From the NCBI GenBank assembly GCA_947253735.1, contig CAMYAU010000031.1:1-14189 (forward strand): 14,189 bases of DNA, read 5' to 3'. Position 1 is the stretch's first letter. Each line of letters begins with the position of its first letter. This stretch comes from an uncultured Varibaculum sp. (GTDB lineage: Bacteria > Actinomycetota > Actinomycetes > Actinomycetales > Actinomycetaceae). The notes under the pieces were generated by a model, which saw only the letters and a program-made list of their open reading frames with translations, was not told the DNA's origin and ran no database searches. Shown piece after piece: positions 1 through 7,705 of the stretch. A program made the position numbers and the translations under genes.

Positions 1-405
1 TACGGGGTGTTCAAAGACCAGCCGGGAGTCACAGTATTCACCACTTTGGGGACGGGAATCGGAACTGCTCTGTTCGTAGACGGAGTGATGGTGCCAAATA
101 CAGAGCTGGGGCATATCGAAGTAGGTGGCCATGATGCGGAGACTCGCGCCTCTGCGGCGGTGCGCACCCGCGAAGATCTCTCTTGGAAGAAATGGGCTAA
201 ACGTCTGACCAAGTATTACCGAGAAATGGAAAAGCTCTTCAGCCCAGATCTATTCGTAGTCGGCGGCGGAGTTTCCCGTAAACACGAGAAATTCTTACCG
301 CTAATCGATATTTCTACCCCGATTATTGCGGCTGAGCTACGTAATACTGCCGGAATCGTGGGGGCTGCGGCAGCTGGTGCTGCTCGTCAAAGCAAGCAGG
401 GATAA
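1..405 (+). CDS. ppgK: Polyphosphate glucokinase, C-terminal part (5' end outside window)
   Basis: This enzyme phosphorylates glucose to glucose-6-phosphate in the cytosol using polyphosphate (often also ATP). It is typical of actinobacteria and belongs to the ROK/hexokinase fold. The reading frame is open from base 1, so the gene begins upstream; the GTG at position 7 is internal. Visible are the phosphate/nucleotide-binding segment TTLGTGIGTALF, the glucose-binding stretch VPNTELGHIEVGG, the RE..SWKKWAKRL..Y segment, the second glycine-rich motif PDLFVVGGGVSRKHEKFLP, and the C-terminal NTAGIVGAAAAGA helix, all in family order. About 134 residues remain, roughly the last half of a protein usually near 250-270 residues. 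It ends with TAA at 403-405, just before a hairpin and T tract. The family assignment is firm; phosphate-donor preference cannot be read from the sequence. Confidence 0.93.
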   Translation, partial: YGVFKDQPGVTVFTTLGTGIGTALFVDGVMVPNTELGHIEVGGHDAETRASAAVRTREDLSWKKWAKRLTKYYREMEKLFSPDLFVVGGGVSRKHEKFLPLIDISTPIIAAELRNTAGIVGAAAAGAARQSKQG

Positions 406-410
406 CCTAC

Positions 411-434
411 CCGTTTTTAACGGCTTATTTTTTT
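411..434 (+). terminator. Possible rho-independent terminator of ppgK
   Basis: A short 5-bp stem CCGTT/AACGG with a TTT loop (411-423) begins five bases after the ppgK stop and is followed by CTTA and a run of seven Ts ending at 434. The orientation fits termination of ppgK. The stem is weak, so the larger hairpin directly after it may do much of the work. Confidence 0.5.
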
Positions 435-473
435 GAGGGCGCGTCTGGGGTTTGTCACCTCAGTCGCGCCCTC
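435..473. terminator. Long hairpin between convergent ppgK and the membrane protein gene
   Basis: The arms GAGGGCGCG (435-443) and CGCGCCCTC (465-473) pair perfectly. After one T-T mismatch they continue as CTGGGGT/ACCTCAG (one G-U pair) around a TTGTC loop. There is no U tract at the 3' side in either direction, because the T run lies before it on the plus strand. It sits between two genes that end towards each other, so a bidirectional, U-independent terminator is the likely role. Confidence 0.6.
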
Positions 474-561
474 TCCTAGTATCCAGCTTCCAAAAATTGG
501 TGCACCGGTTTAGTGGGGTGCTACCAGAGTCTGGATTAGCTCTGAATTTTGATTCTATTGT

Positions 562-1434
562 CTAGGGATTATTCGTGGAGACGCTCGGCTCGGGGCTGGA
601 GCTGGGATTGTCGGCCCCGCCAGTGCTCGGACTTTGAGTAGGAGTCTCCCTGGTGCTAGGGGGCGCAGAGGGGGTGCTTTGCGTAACGTTTGGCTGCCGG
701 GGGGTCTCAGTTTCTGTGGGCTCTGTAGTGGCAGGTTCACTGGTTTCCGGAGCGGACTGGGTGGTTTTCACTTCCGAAGGAGTGGTGGTTACGATTTCTG
801 AGGTAGTGGTTTCTGGCTGAGCCGGCGGTAATACTTGTTTAGAAGAAATCATCAGCGCCACGACGATAACAGCTCCTGCCAGCAGAGCCACAATGGCACT
901 CACAATCCCCACTACTTTCAATAAACGACGTTTATCTGCGCGTTCTTCCTCATATTCTTGTTCTTCACGTCGTTTTTGTTCCTCGCTCTGGGGGTCAAAG
1001 GTAGGAGGAATTCCCTGCGGGTAGGAATCTACTTGCGGGGTGGCGGCAGCCGGATCAATCGGAGGCAGCTGAGTAGTTTCAACTGTCGATGCCGGAGGAG
1101 GCGTCTGAGAGTCGGCAGAAACCTGGGGTCCGGCGGCATGGGCCGGAATATAACTAGTTGCAGCAGACCGCCTGGACACCGGAGTTTTAACTGGCGGAAT
1201 CACCTCGGTTTGATATTCGCCTGCTAGCGCCGCAGCCTCGGGAACTACAGAAGGCGCTCCTGCCGGGGGATTCGGTACGGAAATTTTTCTTTGCTCCACA
1301 CTATTAGGTTCCGGTTGCGCTACCCGGCGCGTAATCCGTCGATTACTTTGGCGACCGCGAGGAACATAGGCGTTGGCCATCGCTCCCCCAGGCAGATATT
1401 CGGTAGGTTTATCGTCTGAGGTATCGTTGCTCAT
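562..1434 (-). CDS. Single-pass membrane protein with Thr/Ser/Pro-rich tail, function unknown
   Basis: I do not recognise a named family. The 290-residue protein has an N-terminal low-complexity cytoplasmic part (about 1-150, rich in Pro, Ala, Arg and Gln). A strongly charged segment follows at about 151-170 (EEQKRREEQEYEEERADKRR). One hydrophobic helix lies at about 171-196. The rest, to the C-terminus, is almost entirely Thr, Ser, Pro and Glu. The basic residues before the helix predict an inside N-terminus and an exposed tail. Such tails are often glycosylated or act as wall-spanning stalks; this is inference. There is no cysteine, no sortase motif and no recognisable enzymatic domain. The ATG at 1434 has a GGGAG ribosome site about four bases upstream. 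The gene diverges from fumC and probably has its own promoter in the 171-nt gap. Confidence 0.75.
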   Translation of the reverse strand: MSNDTSDDKPTEYLPGGAMANAYVPRGRQSNRRITRRVAQPEPNSVEQRKISVPNPPAGAPSVVPEAAALAGEYQTEVIPPVKTPVSRRSAATSYIPAHAAGPQVSADSQTPPPASTVETTQLPPIDPAAATPQVDSYPQGIPPTFDPQSEEQKRREEQEYEEERADKRRLLKVVGIVSAIVALLAGAVIVVALMISSKQVLPPAQPETTTSEIVTTTPSEVKTTQSAPETSEPATTEPTETETPRQPNVTQSTPSAPPSTRETPTQSPSTGGADNPSSSPEPSVSTNNP

Positions 1435-1605
1435 TTTACTCCCGCTTTCTGTCGATACTTCCAGTTTAGGGGGCTACCACCTCTAAAATCACGCCTGCAC
1501 GAAATTTTGAGGCTTTTCCTCGGATTTTTAGGACGTTCTGCGCACCTAACCCAGGTAGGCTAGAAGCTAAGTAATCGTTTATCACTATCATCAAAGGAGC
1601 TATAC

Positions 1606-3006
1606 GTGAGCGAAGAATATCGCATCGAGCATGACACTATGGGCGAAGTTCGAGTACCCAAGGACGCCCTCTATGCGGCCCAAACCCAAAGGGCGGTAGA
1701 AAATTTCCCGATTTCGGGACGGACCCTTTCCAGCCATCACATTGCGGCGTTGGGACAAATCAAGCGGGCCGCGGCGATTGCTAACGCCGAACTAGGGGTA
1801 ATCGATTCCGAAACCCGCGATGCCATTGTTAAGGGCGCAGAAGAGGTTATCGCTGGTAAGCATGATGACCAGTTCCCGATCGATATTTTCCAGACCGGGT
1901 CCGGCACCTCCTCGAACATGAACACCAACGAGGTCGTAGCTACCCTAGCCACCGGTTTTAAGGGCAGCAAAGTTCACCCGAATGACCACGTGAACGCCTC
2001 CCAGTCCTCTAATGACGTATTCCCCTCCTCAATTCATATCGCTGCTTACGAGGCCGTGGAGCACGCCCTACTGCCGAAGTTAGACCAGCTGGCCACTAGC
2101 CTAGAAAAGAAGGCGAAAGAGTTCGCCAACATTGTTAAGGCGGGACGCACCCACCTGATGGATGCTACCCCGATTATGTTGGGGCAAGAATTTTCCGGTT
2201 ACGCTGCCCAAGTCCGTAAAGGAATCGACCGGGTAAAGGATGCAGAAAAGAACCTGGCAGAACTGCCCTTGGGAGGCACTGCCGTCGGTACCGGGATTAA
2301 TACTCCCGAAGGTTTCTCAGAGCGAGTGATTGCCCTCATCGCTGAAAATATGGACTTGCCATTCCGTCAGGCCGATAACCATTTCGAAGCCCAGGCCGCG
2401 CAGGATTCCCTGGTAGAAATGTCGGGGGCACTGCGGGTAGTAGCAGTTTCCTTCGTGAAGATCGCCAACGATCTACGTTGGGCCTCTTCCGGACCACGCT
2501 GCGGCCTCGGCGAAATCACTTTGCCGGATCTGCAGCCCGGTTCCTCGATTATGCCCGGCAAGATTAACCCGGTACTACCCGAAGCAACCGTGCAGGTAGC
2601 TGCCCAGGTTATCGGGAACGATCAGACGATCGCTTTCGCGGGCGCCCAAGGTAACTTCGACCTTTTGGTGATGCTACCGGTTATGGCTATCGACCTGCTA
2701 GAGTCGATTAACTGCCTGGGCGCAGTTGCCGGTCTCCTGGCAGAACGCTGCGTAGACGGCATCGTGGCTAACCCAGAGCGCTGCCTGGAACTGGCAGAAT
2801 CCTCAGCTTCGATTGTGACTCCGCTGAACCGTTACATCGGTTATGAAAACGCCGCTAAGATCGCTAAACACGCGGTGAAAGAGAAGATGACGGTAAAGGA
2901 ATCGGCTCTGGATCTAGGATTTGTTGAGCGAGGGGAAATCAGTGAGGAAGATTTAGACAAAGCTCTAAATGTTGCTGACATGACTCACCCGAAAGCCAGC
3001 AAGTAA
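1606..3006 (+). CDS. fumC: Class II fumarate hydratase
   Basis: It catalyses reversible hydration of fumarate to L-malate in the TCA cycle as a soluble, iron-free homotetramer. The 466 residues match the usual class II length. Visible motifs are TGSGTSSNMNTNEV (97-110), HPNDHVNASQSSNDVFP (124-140), GRTHLMDATPIMLGQ (180-194) with the catalytic-region His183, and the superfamily signature GSSIMPGKINP (312-322), whose first serine (Ser313) corresponds to the catalytic serine of the flexible loop. Together with the start 'YRIEHDTMGEVRVP', these distinguish it from aspartase and argininosuccinate lyase, which share the fold. The start is GTG at 1606 with a clear AAAGGAG at 1593-1599. The gene stands alone: the upstream gene diverges and the downstream gene converges. 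A TAGGCT at about 1556-1561 could be a -10 element, but no good -35 is seen. Confidence 0.97.
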   Translation: MSEEYRIEHDTMGEVRVPKDALYAAQTQRAVENFPISGRTLSSHHIAALGQIKRAAAIANAELGVIDSETRDAIVKGAEEVIAGKHDDQFPIDIFQTGSGTSSNMNTNEVVATLATGFKGSKVHPNDHVNASQSSNDVFPSSIHIAAYEAVEHALLPKLDQLATSLEKKAKEFANIVKAGRTHLMDATPIMLGQEFSGYAAQVRKGIDRVKDAEKNLAELPLGGTAVGTGINTPEGFSERVIALIAENMDLPFRQADNHFEAQAAQDSLVEMSGALRVVAVSFVKIANDLRWASSGPRCGLGEITLPDLQPGSSIMPGKINPVLPEATVQVAAQVIGNDQTIAFAGAQGNFDLLVMLPVMAIDLLESINCLGAVAGLLAERCVDGIVANPERCLELAESSASIVTPLNRYIGYENAAKIAKHAVKEKMTVKESALDLGFVERGEISEEDLDKALNVADMTHPKASK

Positions 3007-3019
3007 ATAGCAACTATAT

Positions 3020-3062
3020 AAGGTCGCGTCTGCCAATCGGATTGATTGGCAGACGCGACCTT
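3020..3062. terminator. 19-bp perfect hairpin, bidirectional terminator
   Basis: The arm AAGGTCGCGTCTGCCAATC (3020-3038) pairs perfectly with 3044-3062 around a five-base loop GGATT. It lies 13 nt after the fumC stop and 62 nt beyond the end of the convergent membrane protein gene. Only a short AGTTT follows on the plus strand, so it resembles the U-poor hairpin terminators common in actinobacteria. It shares CGCGTCTG with the hairpin at 435-473. Confidence 0.8.
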
Positions 3063-3124
3063 AGTTTCAGACGATTAGCAGTTAGCTAGCGTCATTAAGC
3101 CAGAACTTTCGTCAACTATGGCGG

Positions 3125-4747
3125 TTAAGGCTGGGAAGCGGGGTGGACAGACCGGAGTCCGCCCCGCTTCATCACAATCTTTGTGCCGGCAGGCAAATTG
3201 TGGAACTGCCGCAGTACCGGATGATATTTCGGTATCGGACGGTTCCAAAGCAGCAGTGCCCCACCGGCGAGGGTTTTGGGGTAAACCAAGGTGTCACTTT
3301 TCCCTGCTCTAATCTGCACGCATTGGTCTTCCAGATCTGAAAGCTGATAGGCAGAAATCCCCACTAAAACCCCATACACCAGGGTAGTTACTAAACACGC
3401 ACCTAGGGTTACCTGCAGGAAGCGTTCCCATTTTACGTGCAGCGGCACAACCGGCAGGTAAGAGGCAAGCATTAGGAACCCGGCTAGCAATAAGAACAGA
3501 TAAGAATGCATATAGACGCGGGCAATATACTCTCCTGCTGCTAGCGGAATGGGTATCGCCGCAATCGCCAAGATAATCAGTAAAGCAAAGGGAGTGCGGT
3601 TTGGTTTGGGAAGATTACAAGCAAACAGGATGAGACAGATTAAGGTTCCAGTTGCTAAGAGCAGCAGTGCCGCCGTCGAGTAGAGGGGAAAGTCAAAGTT
3701 TAGGCGCGGGTTACGCAGTCCCGGGTGAGGTTGTGCTTGTAACCAGTTGATTCGCCGCATCCGAAAGAATGAAACTACCTCTGCTACGCTGATGAATCCC
3801 AAAAGGCAGAACCAGATTTGTCGGATCTGATCGCGCGATCCTGCTGCTAATCTGGTATTAACCGCTAAGCCTAGGCATACTAGCAGGAAAACTAGAAACA
3901 GTAGGCCGTGCCAAAAGAAACCTGCCACCGCGTTAGCCATACCGGTGATTAGGGAAGTAATTCCTCCTTCCGAAAGCCCAGATGCGAACTCTTCACTGCG
4001 CTTATAGTGTCCGGGCGCAGATACTTGGATTAAGAACACGGAACCGGTAACAATCAACAGGATCCAGGCTGGTAGCGGCAGTTTACCTTTCCGGCGAATC
4101 AAGGTTGCTAAAGCCAGAACCAACAGGCATGATGCCCAGATTTCTAGGTGGAGCCCCACCAAAATAGTGCAGACAGCAGCCAGCAAAGTGCGCGGCCAAG
4201 ACCAAACCCCAGGCAGTAAGCCGCGAGCAGACAAGAATGTCTTCGCAAATGGCCAAGCCGCCACGAAAAATAGCGGCAAAGGCAGGACATACCCGATAGA
4301 GGCTGCCATCCACAAGAAAGCCGATCCAACTAGCGTATGGTTTCCCGCGCAAAGCAGGAAGAATATTCCCCCTACTCCCGCAAAAATTAGGCAACGAGGA
4401 CCGGCAGGCACCTTTTCCCAGCTCTCCCCCAATAGTGCCCGGAAAAATATCCAGACACTGATCGCAGCCAACAGGGTACCGACCGCCATTAACGCCCTCC
4501 AGATAGGATCTGGAAGCATAAATAGGGCGCGCGCCCACACATCGGCAGTCCGCCCCGAACGCTGGAAATAATCAAAACCAATCGCGGAAATTACTTCCGC
4601 TAGAGTAGTTTCTCCTTTCGGGTGTGCCCCAAAATTGGTGGCAAAATTCCAGTCGTCAGAATGGAAGGGGGTTACCATCCAGCCGGCCAGCCATACCAGT
4701 CCCGATATAGCGAAGAACCAGTACTGTCCCTTTCCCTTAGAGGTCAT
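3125..4747 (-). CDS. Multi-pass membrane protein, GT-C glycosyltransferase-like
   Basis: This is a 540-residue integral membrane protein with roughly eleven hydrophobic segments, e.g. about 9-26, 84-103, 119-139, 143-165, 187-216, 227-241, 276-297, 312-328, 356-377, 387-404, 413-432 and 445-467. The exact number is uncertain. After the first segment comes HSDDWNFA (29-36). An acidic pair in the first outer loop is the hallmark of GT-C glycosyltransferases and related DUF6056-type proteins. SGR at 64-66 and a soluble C-terminal part of about 70 residues also fit. If so, it would transfer a sugar from a lipid-linked donor on the outer face of the membrane. Substrate and acceptor are unknown. 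Its ATG overlaps the last 11 bases of xth, so translation is probably coupled to it. It is the last gene of the leftward block. An O-antigen-ligase-like or plain transport role cannot be excluded. Confidence 0.65.
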   Translation of the reverse strand: MTSKGKGQYWFFAISGLVWLAGWMVTPFHSDDWNFATNFGAHPKGETTLAEVISAIGFDYFQRSGRTADVWARALFMLPDPIWRALMAVGTLLAAISVWIFFRALLGESWEKVPAGPRCLIFAGVGGIFFLLCAGNHTLVGSAFLWMAASIGYVLPLPLFFVAAWPFAKTFLSARGLLPGVWSWPRTLLAAVCTILVGLHLEIWASCLLVLALATLIRRKGKLPLPAWILLIVTGSVFLIQVSAPGHYKRSEEFASGLSEGGITSLITGMANAVAGFFWHGLLFLVFLLVCLGLAVNTRLAAGSRDQIRQIWFCLLGFISVAEVVSFFRMRRINWLQAQPHPGLRNPRLNFDFPLYSTAALLLLATGTLICLILFACNLPKPNRTPFALLIILAIAAIPIPLAAGEYIARVYMHSYLFLLLAGFLMLASYLPVVPLHVKWERFLQVTLGACLVTTLVYGVLVGISAYQLSDLEDQCVQIRAGKSDTLVYPKTLAGGALLLWNRPIPKYHPVLRQFHNLPAGTKIVMKRGGLRSVHPASQP

Positions 4748-5582
4748 AGTTCACCACTACGGGGGCATGGTCAGAAAAACGTTGATCATAGGCTTCGGCC
4801 CGATCAACATGCTGTGCGCGCGCCAGATCAGCCAACCGTGGGGTCGCTAACTGATAATCGATGCGCCACCCGGCATCATTATCAAAGGCTTTACCCCGCC
4901 ATGACCACCAGGAATAGGGCCCTTGGATTTCTCCTGCGAGAGAGCGCACTACATCTACCCATCCCTGTTCGCGCCAACGATCCAAAAAGGCGATTTCCTC
5001 GTCTAACACTCCAGCCCGTTTATTGTGGTTCGGTTTCCAGTTCTTGATATCTAGTTCGGTATGCACCACATTAAAATCCCCAGCTACCAGCACTAGGGAT
5101 TCACCTTTTTCCGAGGAGCCTCCTGCGCCCATGAGCTGTTCTAGACGTTTCCCGATCCGTTCCAGGTGTGCCATTTTGTGTTCTTGTTTTTCGCTTCCTA
5201 CTTCCCCGGAATGGAAATAAGCGGAAATCACTCGTAGATGGGCATCCTCTTTCCCGGTTTCATTTTCTCGGGTTAATTCGGCTTCTAGCCAGCGTCCGCC
5301 ATCTTGGGGTACCGCGACCGGTACTGTATCTGCCTGGGATGCCGCTAGGTGCCAGGGCGATGATTTACGTACTGCTACCGCGACTCCTGCGCGCCCTTTA
5401 AGTTGTGAAGCATTGACTACAACCTGCCAGTCACTCCCGAAAAGTTCTTGGGTGATTTCTTCGCTAGCCCGAACTTCTTGCACTAACACCACGTCGGGTC
5501 CGGATTGTTCAAGCCAGGTATCCATTCCTTTACGGAACGCCGCGCGGATCCCGTTGACATTAACTGTGGCTATCTTAAGCAT
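4737..5582 (-). CDS. xth: Exodeoxyribonuclease III (AP endonuclease)
   Basis: It cleaves the backbone 5' of abasic sites and degrades duplex DNA 3' to 5' in base excision repair; it is cytosolic and Mg-dependent. The 281 residues match the ExoIII/APE1 family. Residues that can be placed are the N-terminal KIATVNVNGIRAA, the metal-ligand Glu36 in VQEVRA, Tyr122 in ISAYFHSG, Asp169 and Asn171 in VAGDFNVV, the IDYQLAT strand (241-247), and the Asp271-His272 pair in FSDHAPVV near the end. All catalytic positions are present. The ATG at 5582 has AAAGGGG four bases upstream. The stop of the lipoprotein gene lies 26 nt before it, and the next gene overlaps its 3' end, so it is a mid-operon gene. Its place in a folate operon has no obvious functional reason beyond shared transcription. 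Confidence 0.93.
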   Translation of the reverse strand: MLKIATVNVNGIRAAFRKGMDTWLEQSGPDVVLVQEVRASEEITQELFGSDWQVVVNASQLKGRAGVAVAVRKSSPWHLAASQADTVPVAVPQDGGRWLEAELTRENETGKEDAHLRVISAYFHSGEVGSEKQEHKMAHLERIGKRLEQLMGAGGSSEKGESLVLVAGDFNVVHTELDIKNWKPNHNKRAGVLDEEIAFLDRWREQGWVDVVRSLAGEIQGPYSWWSWRGKAFDNDAGWRIDYQLATPRLADLARAQHVDRAEAYDQRFSDHAPVVVNYDL

Positions 5583-5608
5583 TTTTCCCCTTTACCTTGT
5601 GTTCGGAT

Positions 5609-6715
5609 CTAACCACGGTGAGCTGCAAGTTTAGTGATATCGATCTTTCCGCTATCAATTTGGCTGCGGATTCCTGCCAGTTCCGCGGTGAGACTATCGG
5701 AAAACCTGGGAGCGTAATCACCCCAACCAGCCAGTTTAACCCCGGAATTCTTTAAGGTCCCCAGATAGTCTGTACCGGAAATCGAACCAGATTCCAGCTG
5801 TTTAATTAACTGTTTTACACACCCGGAAGCGTCAATCACGGTAGAGGTGAGCACATTTCCTCGCAATTGTGGGGAGGAGACCGCCAGGTCTTGCCCATTC
5901 CAAATCGCGGCAGCGTCTTTGGCCGCTAGTCCCTCTATCGCACCAGATTCACCGGGGGACGCCATCACAAAAATAACATCCACTTTTTCATCAGCTAGTT
6001 TCAAAAGTTGCTCACGCAACTGGGCACTTTCCACTTGCAGCGGCCCGCCCGCGCTTTGATCCCAGGTCGCAAGAGTTATTCCCGAACCTTTGAACTGGTT
6101 ATAGTATTCAACCCCCAGGCGGAACGCGCTTGCCCACGATGATGCTGTTTCTATGCCGGGACTCTCGCTTTTATCCTGCGAGGTGTTCTCGGGGTTCAAA
6201 TCGCTCACTGCCCCAACTTTGCCACTCTTGGTGACGCCGGCAGCCGCATATCCGGCGAGGAAGGCTGGCTGGCGTAAATCAAAATCGATACTGCTGGCAT
6301 TCGCTATGGATTTGGCGCGCCCGACCGCTCCCATGATCGCAAAATTAATTTCTGGCTTTCTTTTCGCGATCTGCAGCATGGTCTCCGCGAACTCGGGCTC
6401 TAAAGAAAGCACATTCTTACATTTCTTTGCCTGCAGCTGTCTCTCTATTTCTTCCGTTTTTTTCACGGTGAGATTTTGGGGGGTGACCGCCTGCTTATTT
6501 TCCGGCTTAGCCAGGGCATCTTCCATTGCCTTAGCTAAGGTAACGGCTCTTATATCTTGCGAATTTTCTTTTTCTAACAGGCAAAACTCTTTATTCGTTT
6601 TAACATTTATGGAAGGAGCGCTAGCAGGATCCGCAGGCGAGGACGTGCAGGCACCCAAGCTGAGCCCTAGGGCAATCGTAAAAGCAACAGCAAACGAAAC
6701 TTTCCGCAAACGCAT
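5609..6715 (-). CDS. BMP-family (PnrA-like) substrate-binding lipoprotein
   Basis: The 368-residue protein starts with a basic, hydrophobic signal peptide ending in the lipobox LGAC, with Cys23 as the lipidated residue, so it should be anchored outside the membrane. The central part resembles Bmp/PnrA binding proteins: INFAIMGAVGRAKSIANASS, then the FDLRQPAFLAGYAAAGVTKSGKVGAV stretch in two adjoining pieces (145-157, 158-170), then a VDVIFVMASPGESGAIEG segment (245-262), and a C-terminal I.SGKIDITKL. Characterised family members bind nucleosides (PnrA of Treponema) and feed ABC importers. The N-terminal aspartate-rich ligand motif usual in the family is not evident; EKENSQDIRA (48-57) is in its place, so the ligand could differ. 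No ATPase or permease gene is nearby. It starts 14 nt after the folD stop, in a block led by a ZTP riboswitch. The start ATG has only a distant GGCGGGG, so coupling to folD translation is likely. Confidence 0.72.
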   Translation of the reverse strand: MRLRKVSFAVAFTIALGLSLGACTSSPADPASAPSINVKTNKEFCLLEKENSQDIRAVTLAKAMEDALAKPENKQAVTPQNLTVKKTEEIERQLQAKKCKNVLSLEPEFAETMLQIAKRKPEINFAIMGAVGRAKSIANASSIDFDLRQPAFLAGYAAAGVTKSGKVGAVSDLNPENTSQDKSESPGIETASSWASAFRLGVEYYNQFKGSGITLATWDQSAGGPLQVESAQLREQLLKLADEKVDVIFVMASPGESGAIEGLAAKDAAAIWNGQDLAVSSPQLRGNVLTSTVIDASGCVKQLIKQLESGSISGTDYLGTLKNSGVKLAGWGDYAPRFSDSLTAELAGIRSQIDSGKIDITKLAAHRG

Positions 6716-6729
6716 CAGACGTTCCCCGC

Positions 6730-7632
6730 CTATTTGGCGTGCCGTATCGCGGTTTCCACCACGTTCAGCAGTAGATTTGCCCTGGTCATAGGGCCGATTC
6801 CTCCGGGGTTGGGTGAGAGCCAGCCCGCCACTTTATCTACCCCGTCAGCCACATCGCCCTCTAGCCGAGCCTTCCCGGTTTGCGGGTTAACCTCGCCGCG
6901 AGAAACCCCCACATCCAGGACTGCTGCACCCTTTTTAACCATTTCAGGCCGGATAATCCCCGCTGATCCGGCGCAGGCTACAATCACATCTGCCGCTCGG
7001 GTATGCGCTGCTAGATCCCGGGTTCCCGTATGGCAACAGGTAACGGTAGCGTTAATGTCTTTACGAGTGAGCATTAGCGGCAGGGAACGTCCCACCGTGG
7101 TTCCTCGTCCTACTACACACACTTGTGCGCCCTCTAGCGGGACTTGGTATTGCTGTAGTAAATCGATACATGCACGCGGGGTGCAGGGCAGCGGGGAGGT
7201 TACCGGCTCTTTAACCCGCAGCACCAAGCGTCCCAAGTTCATGGGGTGCAATCCGTCAGCATCCTTATCGGGATCGATGGCTTCGAGCACCTGGTTAACG
7301 TCAACTTGGCGCGGCAGGGGCAGTTGCACAATATAGCCGGTACAGGCCGGATTTTCGTTTAGTTTTTCAATCTCGGCTAGAACCTGGGAGGTTGAAACCG
7401 TCTGAGGTAGTTCCACCCGAATCGACTCGATTCCCACCTCGGCACAGTCACGATGTTTACCTGCCACATAGGAAACGGACCCCGGGTCGGAGCCCACCAA
7501 AATCGTTCCTAGCCCCGGTTTGATTCCCTGTTCATGCAGATGTTCTACCTGCTGGCGCATTTGTTCTTTCAATTGGCTAGCCCGCGCTGCCCCATCAAGT
7601 AGAATCGCGTCCCCGCTCCAACCTTTACGCAT
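6730..7632 (-). CDS. folD: Bifunctional methylene-THF dehydrogenase / methenyl-THF cyclohydrolase
   Basis: It interconverts 5,10-methylene-THF and 10-formyl-THF through methenyl-THF, using NADP, in the cytosol. The 300 residues fit the family. The catalytic set is visible: Tyr55 and Lys59 in SYVAGKHRDC, Gln103 in VQLPLPRQ, Asp126 in DKDADGLHP. The nucleotide-binding loop is GRGTTVGRS (175-183) and the family signature is PNPGGIGPMT (274-283). The ATG at 7632 is set by a strong AAGGAGG at 7637-7643, four bases away. It lies downstream of glyA: the serine hydroxymethyltransferase product, 5,10-methylene-THF, is the FolD substrate, so the two genes form a one-carbon module making formyl-THF for purines. 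A 14-bp hairpin in the 73-nt gap after glyA may tune the ratio of the two. Nothing odd in the protein. Confidence 0.96.
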   Translation of the reverse strand: MRKGWSGDAILLDGAARASQLKEQMRQQVEHLHEQGIKPGLGTILVGSDPGSVSYVAGKHRDCAEVGIESIRVELPQTVSTSQVLAEIEKLNENPACTGYIVQLPLPRQVDVNQVLEAIDPDKDADGLHPMNLGRLVLRVKEPVTSPLPCTPRACIDLLQQYQVPLEGAQVCVVGRGTTVGRSLPLMLTRKDINATVTCCHTGTRDLAAHTRAADVIVACAGSAGIIRPEMVKKGAAVLDVGVSRGEVNPQTGKARLEGDVADGVDKVAGWLSPNPGGIGPMTRANLLLNVVETAIRHAK

Positions 7633-7649
7633 CTTTCCTCCTTAGCTTG

Positions 7650-7684
7650 CGGCGCGGGCAGACCCTGATAGTCTGCCCGCGCCG
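7650..7684 (-). terminator. Intergenic hairpin between glyA and folD (attenuator or mRNA stabiliser)
   Basis: The arms CGGCGCGGGCAGAC (7650-7663) and GTCTGCCCGCGCCG (7671-7684) pair perfectly over 14 bp around a seven-base loop. It begins 21 nt after the glyA stop and ends just before the folD ribosome site. No U tract follows on the minus strand. It could be a leaky, U-independent terminator or a 3' stability element for glyA mRNA; the sequence does not decide. folD has no obvious promoter of its own inside this short gap. Confidence 0.6.
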
Positions 7685-7705
7685 TTATCGACTTTTGATT
7701 GCGCC

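Noticed and set aside
1509..1529. GAGG/CCTC stem followed by GGATTTTT upstream of fumC, a possible attenuator
   Set aside because: The stem is only four base pairs and there is no evidence that transcription starts before it.
4083..4571. Open frames on both strands of 130-150 codons inside the membrane protein gene
   Set aside because: Their translations show no family motifs and lie wholly inside a gene with clear membrane-segment structure; they are shadow frames.
6153..7336. Two plus-strand ORFs of about 200 codons opposite the lipoprotein and folD
   Set aside because: They are antisense shadows of well-supported genes; the proteins are compositionally odd and have no recognisable domain or ribosome site.
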